This document shows, piece by piece, positions 1 to 5,549 of a DNA stretch of 7,801 nt. The position numbers and the translations under genes were made by a program. The DNA is from Desulfobacula sp. (GTDB taxonomy: Bacteria > Desulfobacterota > Desulfobacteria > Desulfobacterales > Desulfobacteraceae). The stretch spans positions 1 to 7,801 of the forward strand of contig JAABTB010000092.1 in NCBI GenBank assembly GCA_011390085.1, in the 5' to 3' direction. The notes below the pieces were generated by a model. The model was not told the origin of the DNA and searched no databases. It saw nothing but the letters and a program-made list of their open reading frames with translations. Every line of letters begins with the position of its first letter. Positions within the stretch are counted from its first letter, which is position 1.

Positions 1-1
1 C

Positions 2-1783
2 TCGTGCAGTGGTAAAGGTGCTTGCGGAAAGTGCAAACTGATCCTTCAATCCGGCACGGTTACCGGCGAAGAAACTGCTCTGCTGACGGATAATGAAAAA
101 GAAAAAGGGTAGATTCTGGCCTGTCAATCCATGGTGCATGAAAATATTACGGTTAAGATCCCTGAAGAGACTATTGAAAAAAAATTAAAAGCTGCGGGTA
201 TGGGAAAAATCGCCACTCAGAAACTTATGGGCCTAGTGGACAAGATCGAACCTATCCTGGAAAACATTCCTCTAGAGCTTGATCTGCCTTCCCTGGATGA
301 TGCTGTCAGTGATCTGGACAGACTCAGGCGCCGGCTTAAAAAAGCAGGATATGATATATCCAGAATGAGCACCAATATCAGCGTGATGCGCCGGCTCGCG
401 GAATCCATCCGGAATGATCATTTTAAGGTGGTTGCTTCGGTTTTATGGAAAAAATGTTCCTCTGAAATTGTGGCGGTCTTGCCGGTCCAGGAGGTCAAAA
501 AATCCCTGGGGTGCGCCATTGATCTGGGAACCACTTCCATTGTGGTGTATATTGTGGACATGGAAGACGGCGCCGTTATAAGCGCAGCTTCTGCCCATAA
601 CAGCCAGGCAGCCTGCGGGGATGATGTCATCAACCGGATCATCTGCGCTGAAAAAGACGGGGTCAATAAACTTAAAAAAATGGCCCTTTCCACCATCAAT
701 AACCTGGTGAAAGAAGCCATAGATTCAATCCATGCAGATCATCGTCAGATTGAAAATATTGTCATTTCCGGAAATACCACCATGACCCACCTGGTCTTAG
801 GCATTGAGGCCCGGTATATCAGAAGAGAGCCCTATATTCCGACGGTGACTGAATTTCCCATACTTAAAGCGGAAGAAATCGGGATCAAGGCCGCGGCCCA
901 TGCCGGGGTCTTTGTCATGCCCGGCCCTGCAGGCTATGTGGGGGGCGACATTGTCTCCGGAGTCCTCTACACTGGGTTCCACCAGCATAAGGAGCTGACC
1001 CTTTTCATTGATATCGGCACCAATGGGGAAATCGTCTTCGGAAACAATGAGTTTCTCATCACCGCAGCCTGTTCAGCCGGTCCTGCCTTTGAAGGCGGAG
1101 GCATTCGTTGGGGCATGCGGGCTGAAGACGGGGCCATTGAAAAAATTGAACTGGACTCTGTCACCTTTGAACCCAAGTATTTAACGGTTGAAAATAAACC
1201 GGCTCGCGGTATCTGCGGAACCGGCATGATCGATTTATTATCGGAAATGCTGCTGAAAAAGGTCATTGATCAGACCGGCAAGTTCATTATCGAGACAGAC
1301 CATCCCCGGTATACGCTTTTCAATGGAGAGCCTGCGTTTATCCTTGAATTTGCAGAAAATACCGGCCTTGATGAAAACATCATCTTTACCCAGTCGGATA
1401 TAAGAAGCCTGACTCTCAGTAAAGCCGCCATTTACGCCGGATTTAACATTCTCCTGGAACAGGTGGGAATGGATTTTTCCGCCGTTCAACAGATGATCAT
1501 CACCGGAGGCTTCGGGCAGTTCCTGGATATTGAAAAAGCCGTTACCATAGGGCTGCTTCCGGATATTGCCAGGGAAAAATTTCACTATATGGGCAACAGC
1601 TCCATTGCCGGTGCCTATATGGCGCTTCTTTCCAATAGTTTTCGGCAACAGGCTGTGGCCATATCAAACGCCATGACCTATCTTGATTTTTCAACCCATA
1701 CCAAATTCATGGAAGAGTTTACACGGGCCCAGTTTTTACCGCATACCGACAAAAACCTCTTTCCAAGCGTTCACATCAACTAA
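2..1783 (+). CDS. RACo-like corrinoid protein reductive activator (2Fe-2S + ASKHA/DUF4445), 5' partial, in-frame TAG
   Basis: The frame is open from the window edge. It encodes a plant-type 2Fe-2S motif, S-C-S-G-K-G-A-C-G-K-C, with Cys codons at 5, 23 and 32 and the fourth Cys in I-L-A-C-Q at 122. A TAG at 110-112 interrupts the frame inside this domain; the reading frame is otherwise intact on both sides. The downstream part, 550 codons from ATG 131, is the linker plus the ASKHA ATPase domain. Visible phosphate-binding motifs are AIDLGTTS near residue 131 of that segment and FIDIGTNGE near 293, plus SGNTTMTH and a C-terminal ITGGFGQFLDIEKA block. Known members use ATP hydrolysis to drive one-electron reduction of inactive Co(II) corrinoid protein to Co(I) in methyl-transfer pathways; the exact partner here is unknown. 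ATG 131 has no convincing ribosome-binding site and would drop the cluster domain. The product is therefore either a read-through protein or a nonsense-mutated gene. Family assignment is secure; functional state is not. Confidence 0.88.
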
Positions 1784-1807
1784 ATCAACAAAGGAGTTTT
1801 TTTTATC

Positions 1808-2929
1808 ATGTTCAACCTATTTTCCTTCATACAGAAAAACATGGTGTGGACCATCCCGGGTTCCATGCTGCTGGGGCTGATTTACGGATATCTATTCGAT
1901 GCCTCTCCCTTAAAACAGTTTATTGTTCCGGTAACTTTTATCATGGTCTTCCCCATGATGGTGACCTTGAATGTAAAAACTGTTTTAAAAGGTCAGGATG
2001 GTAAACTCCAACTGGTAACCCAACTGATTAATTTTATCCTCATTCCCCTCATTGTTTTTATCATTGGGAAAGTATTTCTGACAGGGAGTGACCCTAAATT
2101 CGGACTCTGGGCCGTGGGCTTGTTTCTCATCGGGGTTTTGCCCACCTCGGGCATGACCATTTCCTGGACCGGGTTTGCCAAAGGCAACAAGGAAGCGGCC
2201 ATTAAAATGGTGGTCTTCGGCCTTGTCATCGGATCCCTGGCAGCCCCCGTCTACACGAAACTGTTCATGGGCGCCACGGTAGAGGTCAATATGCCGGATA
2301 TGTTCAAAGAAATTTCCATCTTTGTATTTCTGCCCTTATTGGCCGGTCTTCTGACCCAGTTCCTGGGGAGAAAAAAATATGGTGTAAAAGTATGGAATGA
2401 TCGAATCCAATCTAAATTCCCGCCTTTTTCAGCCCTTGGGGTGGCTTTGATTGCATTTTTGGCCATGTCTTTGAAAGCCCGGCAAATTATTGCCAATCCC
2501 GGTGATATCCTTACTATCCTGATTCCCCTGGTCCTCTTTTATCTGATATCCTATATTCTATTGACGATTGCCGGCCGACTCCTGTTCAAGCGTGAGGATG
2601 CCATTGCCATGGTGTTCGGTGTTGTCATGCGGGATTTATCCATTGCCCTGGCCATTGCCATGACTGCCTTTGGAAAAGAAGGCATGACGATTGCTCTCTT
2701 GATTTCTCTGGCCTATGTGGTCCAAATCCAGAGTGCGGCCTGGTATGTCCGGTTTATTGATTTTATGTTCGGCCCGGTTCAATCTATGGATGAGGCGGCG
2801 TCCGAACCATGGAAAGAAGGAGTTGCCAAGGTATCTGGCCTTGATCATAGTATTAACAGATTCCCCATTGCCCCCTTTCAGAAGACAGGACCATTATTAC
2901 AGTCGGTCACCCGGCTGAAGAAATTGTAA
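1808..2929 (+). CDS. SBF/ACR3-superfamily membrane transporter (bile acid:sodium symporter / arsenic-resistance type)
   Basis: About ten hydrophobic segments are visible, roughly residues 11-29, 38-56, 69-91, 98-120, 129-154, 169-186, 204-228, 234-260, 263-288 and 293-320. This is the usual topology of the bile acid:sodium symporter/ACR3 superfamily. The conserved region LPTSGMTISWTGFAKGN lies at the end of TM4, and GVVMRDLSIALAIAM in TM9. The Cys that canonical ACR3 arsenite carriers have in the TM4 region is absent: Pro-Thr-Ser-Gly-Met is seen instead. Arsenite export is thus not supported, and the substrate is unknown. An AAGGAG box (1791-1796) lies 11 bases before ATG 1808. The gene starts 24 bases after the activator stop, so cotranscription is likely. 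After about residue 340 the sequence turns polar and unfamiliar and overlaps a universal stress protein remnant in another frame. The last ~35 residues may be a junction artefact of a deletion, but the membrane core looks complete. Confidence 0.85.
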   Translation: MFNLFSFIQKNMVWTIPGSMLLGLIYGYLFDASPLKQFIVPVTFIMVFPMMVTLNVKTVLKGQDGKLQLVTQLINFILIPLIVFIIGKVFLTGSDPKFGLWAVGLFLIGVLPTSGMTISWTGFAKGNKEAAIKMVVFGLVIGSLAAPVYTKLFMGATVEVNMPDMFKEISIFVFLPLLAGLLTQFLGRKKYGVKVWNDRIQSKFPPFSALGVALIAFLAMSLKARQIIANPGDILTILIPLVLFYLISYILLTIAGRLLFKREDAIAMVFGVVMRDLSIALAIAMTAFGKEGMTIALLISLAYVVQIQSAAWYVRFIDFMFGPVQSMDEAASEPWKEGVAKVSGLDHSINRFPIAPFQKTGPLLQSVTRLKKL

Positions 2930-3072
2930 AAACCGCCCAGGACAAAAATTTTAATCTCATCATCATGGGAACTCATGGCCATGGTGAATTTGAGGAAATG
3001 GTTCTGGGAAGCACTGCCGGCGGCGTGATTCTGAAATCAAAGGTCCCGGTACTGGTTGCAAGACCGTCCTGA
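2857..3072 (+). pseudogene. Universal stress protein (UspA family) C-terminal remnant
   Basis: This frame follows an in-frame TAA at 2854 and encodes about 64 clear residues of a Usp C-terminal half: ITVGHPAEEIVKTA, then the nucleotide-binding LIIMGTHGHGEFEEMVLGST, and the final strand VPVLVARPS before TGA 3070. Usp domains are about 140 residues, so the N-terminal half, with the first strand and its Asp, is missing. There is no plausible start codon ahead of the conserved part; the first ATG (2965) is inside the GTHGHG motif. It overlaps the end of the transporter gene in a different frame. The simplest reading is a deletion that removed the start of a usp gene sitting directly after the transporter. 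Family recognition is strong; that it is non-functional is inferred. Confidence 0.8.
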
Positions 3073-3131
3073 CAAGATTTGTATAAACTCATGGGTCAGT
3101 CAAAATAAGGGTTAAGGGCTGACCTTTAACA

Positions 3132-3171
3132 AATACGGCAGGGGAATAAATCTTCCTTGCCGTATTTTTTT
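3132..3171 (+). terminator. Rho-independent terminator closing the activator/transporter/usp block
   Basis: Left arm AATACGGCAGGGGA (3132-3145) pairs with TCCTTGCCGTATT (3154-3166), interrupted by one mismatch/bulge, with an eight-base loop and a T run at 3165-3171. It lies 60 bases after the usp remnant stop and directly before the next promoter. Confidence 0.8.
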
Positions 3172-3245
3172 GGTCATTTGATCATAATTATCTTTGACAA
3201 TCCCCTGAGCCGTCTATATAATTATAGTCAAATGACCATAATTAT
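3172..3245. promoter_or_regulatory. Inverted-repeat operator arms flanking the promoter
   Basis: GGTCATTTGATCATAATTAT (3172-3191) and ATAATTATAGTCAAATGACC (3218-3237) are inverted repeats matching at 18 of 20 positions. They sit just upstream of the -35 and across the -10/start region. The core TGAYCATAATTAT recurs as a direct copy at 3233-3245, so three half-sites surround the promoter. The DUF134 helix-turn-helix protein encoded immediately downstream is the obvious candidate ligand; that is inference. Confidence 0.72.
3194..3222 (+). promoter_or_regulatory. Consensus sigma-70 promoter of the DUF134-DUF5320 operon
   Basis: TTGACA (3194-3199) and TATAAT (3217-3222) are perfect consensus hexamers separated by 17 bases. 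Transcription should start near 3229, giving a leader of about 45 bases before ATG 3274. Such a perfect promoter would be strong unless repressed, and the flanking inverted repeat fits repression. Confidence 0.85.
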
Positions 3246-3273
3246 ATACCGGCAAACCAAAGGAGCCTCGCTT

Positions 3274-3681
3274 ATGCCCAGACCCAAAAGACCCAGATGC
3301 GTTCTGTCCGGACCGATTATCAGTGAATTCAAACCCGAGGGATTCGAACTAAAAGGAGAAACAACCCTTTCCCTTGAAGAATTTGAAGCCATCCGGCATA
3401 TCGATTATGAAGGACTGGATCAGAGTCAGGCAGCAGAAATCATGAATGTCTCCCGGCAAACCGTTGGAAGAATCCTCAGGTCAGGCCGGTACACCCTTTC
3501 GTCCGCCCTGGTAAACGGGCTTCGGCTGAAAGTGGAAGGCGGGTGCTACACCATGGGGGGGGTGCGGCATGGACATGGACCCCATGGCCATAGAAGACGG
3601 CATGGCCGACAGGGATGTCGTCAGGGAACCGGTCAGGGCCAAAGCAGCGGTAATGGTCCGGGTTGGGGCAAAAAAAGCTGA
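3274..3681 (+). CDS. DUF134-family helix-turn-helix DNA-binding protein
   Basis: ATG 3274 is chosen because AAGGAG (3260-3265) lies 8 bases upstream and the product then begins MPRPKRPRCV, the typical DUF134 start; earlier codons in the frame lie inside the promoter. The 135-residue product has the family layout: a short N-terminal basic segment, a beta-rich part with L-S-L-E-E-F-E-A-I-R, then a sigma-70 region-4-like HTH reading DQSQAAEIMNVSRQTVGRIL, and ALVNGLRLKVEGG. The C-terminal ~40 residues are a Gly/His/Arg-rich tail with repeated HGHGPHGH-type elements and one Cys, which could bind metal. DUF134 genes commonly neighbour DUF5320, Fe-Mo-cofactor-binding-like and Mrp/NBP35 genes, suggesting a metal or Fe-S link. 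Only the DUF5320 partner is present here. Autoregulation through the flanking operators is likely. A run of eight G (3555-3562) lies at the domain/tail boundary. Confidence 0.88.
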   Translation: MPRPKRPRCVLSGPIISEFKPEGFELKGETTLSLEEFEAIRHIDYEGLDQSQAAEIMNVSRQTVGRILRSGRYTLSSALVNGLRLKVEGGCYTMGGVRHGHGPHGHRRRHGRQGCRQGTGQGQSSGNGPGWGKKS

Positions 3682-3689
3682 ATTAATCT

Positions 3690-3712
3690 GGGTATTTGAT
3701 TATAAAATACCC
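3690..3712 (+). other. Intercistronic hairpin / possible secondary operator
   Basis: GGGTATTT (3690-3697) pairs perfectly with AAATACCC (3705-3712) around a seven-base loop. No T run follows, so this is not a standard terminator; it may influence mRNA stability or the ratio of the two genes. The stretch ATTTGATTATAA within it closely resembles ATTTGATCATAA of the upstream operator. Confidence 0.5.
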
Positions 3713-3740
3713 ATTCACCATAAAAAAAGGAGGATATATC

Positions 3741-4061
3741 ATGCCAGGATTAAATCAAAGAGGTCCCATGAATGATGGGCCGATGACCGGCGGAGGAAGA
3801 GGTCTCTGCACGGGGAATGTTGCAGCAGGCCAGGGATTTGTCGGTGGCTATGGAATGGGCCGGGGTTTGAGAAGAGGCTGCCGTAATTTTGGATGGGGAG
3901 GCGGCCGGGGAATGGGCCGTGGTGGAAATTACAGCCCTTGGGTCGGCACATCTCCGGCAGTTTCAAACCAGACCATTCTGCAGAACAGGGCCAATATGCT
4001 GGAAGCCGAGCTTGCAGAAATTAAGAACCAGTTGAATAAACAATCTGAATCCGGGGAATAG
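3741..4061 (+). CDS. DUF5320-family glycine-rich small protein
   Basis: ATG 3741 follows AAGGAGG (3728-3733) at a good distance. The 106-residue product starts MPGLNQRGPMNDGPMTGGGR, with the family pattern M-P-x-x-x-x-x-G-P-x-x-x-G-P-x-T-G-G-G-x-G-x-C. A Gly/Arg-rich middle (about residues 25-65) carries a second Cys in R-R-G-C-R. The C-terminal ~30 residues, NMLEAELAEIKNQLNKQ, form a probable coiled coil for oligomerisation. The biochemical role of DUF5320 is not established; the proteins habitually occur beside DUF134 regulators and nitrogenase-cofactor-binding-like proteins, so a metal-associated role is an inference. It is 59 bases downstream of the DUF134 gene and shares its promoter. 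Confidence 0.85.
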   Translation: MPGLNQRGPMNDGPMTGGGRGLCTGNVAAGQGFVGGYGMGRGLRRGCRNFGWGGGRGMGRGGNYSPWVGTSPAVSNQTILQNRANMLEAELAEIKNQLNKQSESGE

Positions 4062-4075
4062 TCGATCCTCCGGAT

Positions 4076-4114
4076 GAAAAAAGCGGCGCTGGATCTTCTA
4101 ATTCGGCGCCGCTT
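4076..4114. terminator. Bidirectional terminator between convergent operons
   Basis: A perfect 9-bp stem, AAGCGGCGC (4081-4089) with GCGCCGCTT (4106-4114), encloses a 16-base loop. On the minus strand it is followed by six T (4082-4077 read in reverse), a strong signal for the amine oxidase/flavodoxin transcript. On the plus strand it is followed only by ATAATTT, so it probably serves the DUF5320 gene less efficiently. The amine oxidase stop codon overlaps the stem. Confidence 0.85.
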
Positions 4115-4742
4115 ATAATTTATCTACAGCTCTCTGGGCACTTGACAGAGCGCCTTCAAGATATCCGCCCTGCTGATCCGCGGTCTCCGATCCGACAAAA
4201 TGAAGTGTCCGGTTCCATATTTCGGTTTGGCCTGCCGGGGGATGATAATCCGGGTGTTCACGCATGGGCCGTTGATCAAACTGGGTGGCGGTATAGGGCT
4301 CGCGGGCCCAGTCCTGATAGTAAAACGATATGGGCTGATCTGCGGGTTTGCCGTAAACAGCTTTGAGCTGGAAGAGAGTTTCTTTTGTTAAAACCTCTTC
4401 ATGGTTGCGCTGGGCGGCCGGAATGGTGATAAACCCTGTCAGCCCATAGGTGCCCTGGCTTTTATCCGAATACCCGTCATGGATTTCGCCCAAAGGGCCT
4501 TTTTGGCTGAAGGCCTGACCCGAGAAACCGTATTCTCGCCAGAAAGGGCTGCTATAAAGGGCGCAAAATTTTGCCTGACCCGCCATCCATGTTGGTGTTC
4601 CCAGCATGGCCTGGGTCATTTGAACAAGCTGAACAAATTCCGGGTTTATCTCGGGCCAGAACCAGGACGGCCCCATATCGGAAAAATAGCCGTTATGTTC
4701 CACACTTAAAATCCGGCCGCCAATGCGGGAACGGGCACTTTT
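4113..4742 (-). pseudogene. Flavin amine oxidase remnant (FAD-dependent), N-terminus and middle missing
   Basis: Read on the minus strand after a TGA at 4745-4743, the frame begins KSARSRIGGRILSVEHNGYF. This includes the R-x-G-G-R motif that follows the dinucleotide-binding fold of amine oxidases, then FSDMGPSWFWPEINPEF. The sequence next jumps at about 4619 to MTQAMLGTPTWMAGQAKF, SSPFWREYGFSGQAF and the C-terminal FAD-contacting FVGSETADQQGGYLEGA. These blocks are normally separated by roughly 150-200 residues, and complete enzymes are 350-450 residues long; only about 209 are here. The GxGxxG start is absent. No ATG precedes the conserved part; a GTG at 4703 could start it, but the protein would lack the cofactor-binding fold. 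It therefore appears non-functional. It overlaps the flavodoxin 3' end by 37 bases in another frame. Confidence 0.8.
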
Positions 4743-5104
4743 TCAAGAACCTTGGGGTTGACCTCGCCCTGGCAGGTAAACATCCCTGCAATGGCGCCGC
4801 CGTTGGTCAATCCAACCGCATAATCCATGGCGGATTTGACATGGGCGGAATCCTTTGCGGCCCCATGGGTGGAAAAAAGAAAAGCCCGGGACGGTTTTGA
4901 GCATTTTGAAAGATATGCCACGGCTTTCGGGTCCGGTTTTCCGCCTTGGAACCAGAAGCCGACGGCCACAAGGTCGAAACCTTCAGGTGAGGGTGCTTCG
5001 TCTATGGAGAACATCTCTTTTTTACCCTTTAATTCATCATATATGACCTTGGCAAGCTTGAGGGTGTTGCCGGTCTGACTGGAATACACAATTAATGATT
5101 TCAT
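4706..5104 (-). CDS. Flavodoxin-family protein, C-terminally truncated
   Basis: ATG at 5104-5102 follows an AAAGGAGAG box. The product starts MKSLIVYSSQTGNT, with the FMN-phosphate loop S-x-Q-T-G-N-T at residues 9-14. GFWFQGGKPD (about 49-58) matches the second FMN loop and FLFSTHGAA (about 76-84) the third; GMFTCQGEVNPKVLEK follows near 107-122. Flavodoxins of this type run to about 155-165 residues and end in a last helix. Here, after residue ~122, the final ~10 residues (VPVPALAAGF) are read from DNA that in another frame encodes the amine oxidase R-x-G-G-R motif. The natural C-terminus has been replaced at a junction. All three FMN loops remain, so a partly functional electron carrier is possible. 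No terminator separates it from the amine oxidase remnant. Confidence 0.85.
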   Translation of the reverse strand: MKSLIVYSSQTGNTLKLAKVIYDELKGKKEMFSIDEAPSPEGFDLVAVGFWFQGGKPDPKAVAYLSKCSKPSRAFLFSTHGAAKDSAHVKSAMDYAVGLTNGGAIAGMFTCQGEVNPKVLEKVPVPALAAGF

Positions 5105-5147
5105 TTCTCTCCTTTTATGAATTCTAAATTTCCTTGAACGTCAGTAA

Positions 5148-5187
5148 AGACGCCTGACAGGTCATTACCCATGCCCATCAGGCGTCT
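5148..5187. other. Strong hairpin upstream of flavodoxin
   Basis: AGACGCCTGA (5148-5157) and TCAGGCGTCT (5178-5187) are perfect 10-bp arms with a 20-base loop. On the minus strand only TTTA follows, so it could be a weak terminator for a former upstream gene or a leader structure of the flavodoxin mRNA. Confidence 0.6.
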
Positions 5188-5307
5188 GAAAAGTTAATTC
5201 CATGTGCCGGGCATAAGGAATTTTTTAATCGCCCTGGCTCCTATCCCGCCATGGCTGCCATACAAAAAATATTCATTTCAAATTTTATCAGGTTCTGCTT
5301 CGGATAA

Positions 5308-5388
5308 CGTTACCTTTCCCAAAGGTAGCGCAACTCTAATGTTCATTTTCTTTGTGAGTTCGGTTCTCCGGGTGAGTGACCTGGGAAC
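5308..5388. other. Paired hairpins, possible structured RNA or terminator-like element
   Basis: CGTTACCTTT (5308-5317) pairs with AAAGGTAGCG (5321-5330) across a three-base CCC loop, with one G-U pair on the plus strand. GTTCTCCGGGT (5363-5373) pairs with ACCTGGGAAC (5379-5388) around GAGTG, with one bulge and one G-U. On the plus strand the second hairpin is followed by AGTCTATTTTTAA, resembling a terminator with a displaced T run. The tight stems are unusual for random intergenic DNA. Confidence 0.45.
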
Positions 5389-5549
5389 AGTCTATTTTTA
5401 ATAATAATACAACACTCTGAATTTATATAATATTTTCAAATTTAAAGAAAATACTCCTCCTTTTCCGGATCGACGGCATCAAGTTTGCTCTTACCGGACG
5501 GCAGGACGGAAACACCATCTTAATATTTTTGTATAAGAGAGGCAGAAAA

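Larger units (their letters stand above)
5105..5549. other. Intergenic region without a clear gene between divergent flavodoxin and Fe-S genes
   Basis: This 445-base stretch holds the flavodoxin ribosome-binding site, three strong hairpins (5148-5187, 5308-5330, 5363-5388) and an AT-rich block with TATAAT at 5426-5431 but no good -35. A short inverted repeat, TATTTTC/GAAAATA, lies at 5431-5453. The Fe-S gene ribosome-binding site (AGAGAGG, 5536-5542) is at the right end. Two minus-strand frames look like C-terminal protein remnants (5391-5194 with one TGA, and 5519-5442). A 65-codon plus-strand frame from GTG 5204 is antisense to the first and has no recognisable family or ribosome-binding site. 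No riboswitch class was recognised with confidence. Confidence 0.6.

Noticed and set aside
131..1783. Independent gene starting at ATG 131
   Set aside because: There is no ribosome-binding site, and conserved ferredoxin sequence lies in the same frame upstream, including the cluster Cys just before this ATG. It is better treated as one gene with a TAG.
3569..3775. Alternative-frame protein after the G8 tract
   Set aside because: It lacks its own start signals, and the main frame gives the His/Gly/Arg-rich tail seen in relatives of the regulator. It is considered only as a slippage product.
4142..4709. Plus-strand ORFs opposite the amine oxidase
   Set aside because: They are antisense shadows of the conserved amine oxidase frame, with no ribosome-binding sites or family resemblance.
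5278..5280. TGA as a selenocysteine codon in the minus-strand remnant
   Set aside because: There is no Cys-aligned family context and no evident SECIS-like hairpin right after the codon; simple decay is likelier.
5280..5390. Known riboswitch (TPP, cobalamin, Moco or c-di-GMP type)
   Set aside because: Fragments resemble parts of consensus motifs, but none of the conserved cores could be completed on either strand.
5204..5401. Plus-strand 65-codon protein from GTG
   Set aside because: There is no ribosome-binding site and no recognised family, and the opposite strand reads equally well; kept only as part of the unidentified element.
5426..5431. TATAAT as the promoter of the Fe-S gene
   Set aside because: No acceptable -35 hexamer lies 16-18 bases upstream, and the surrounding DNA is generally AT-rich.
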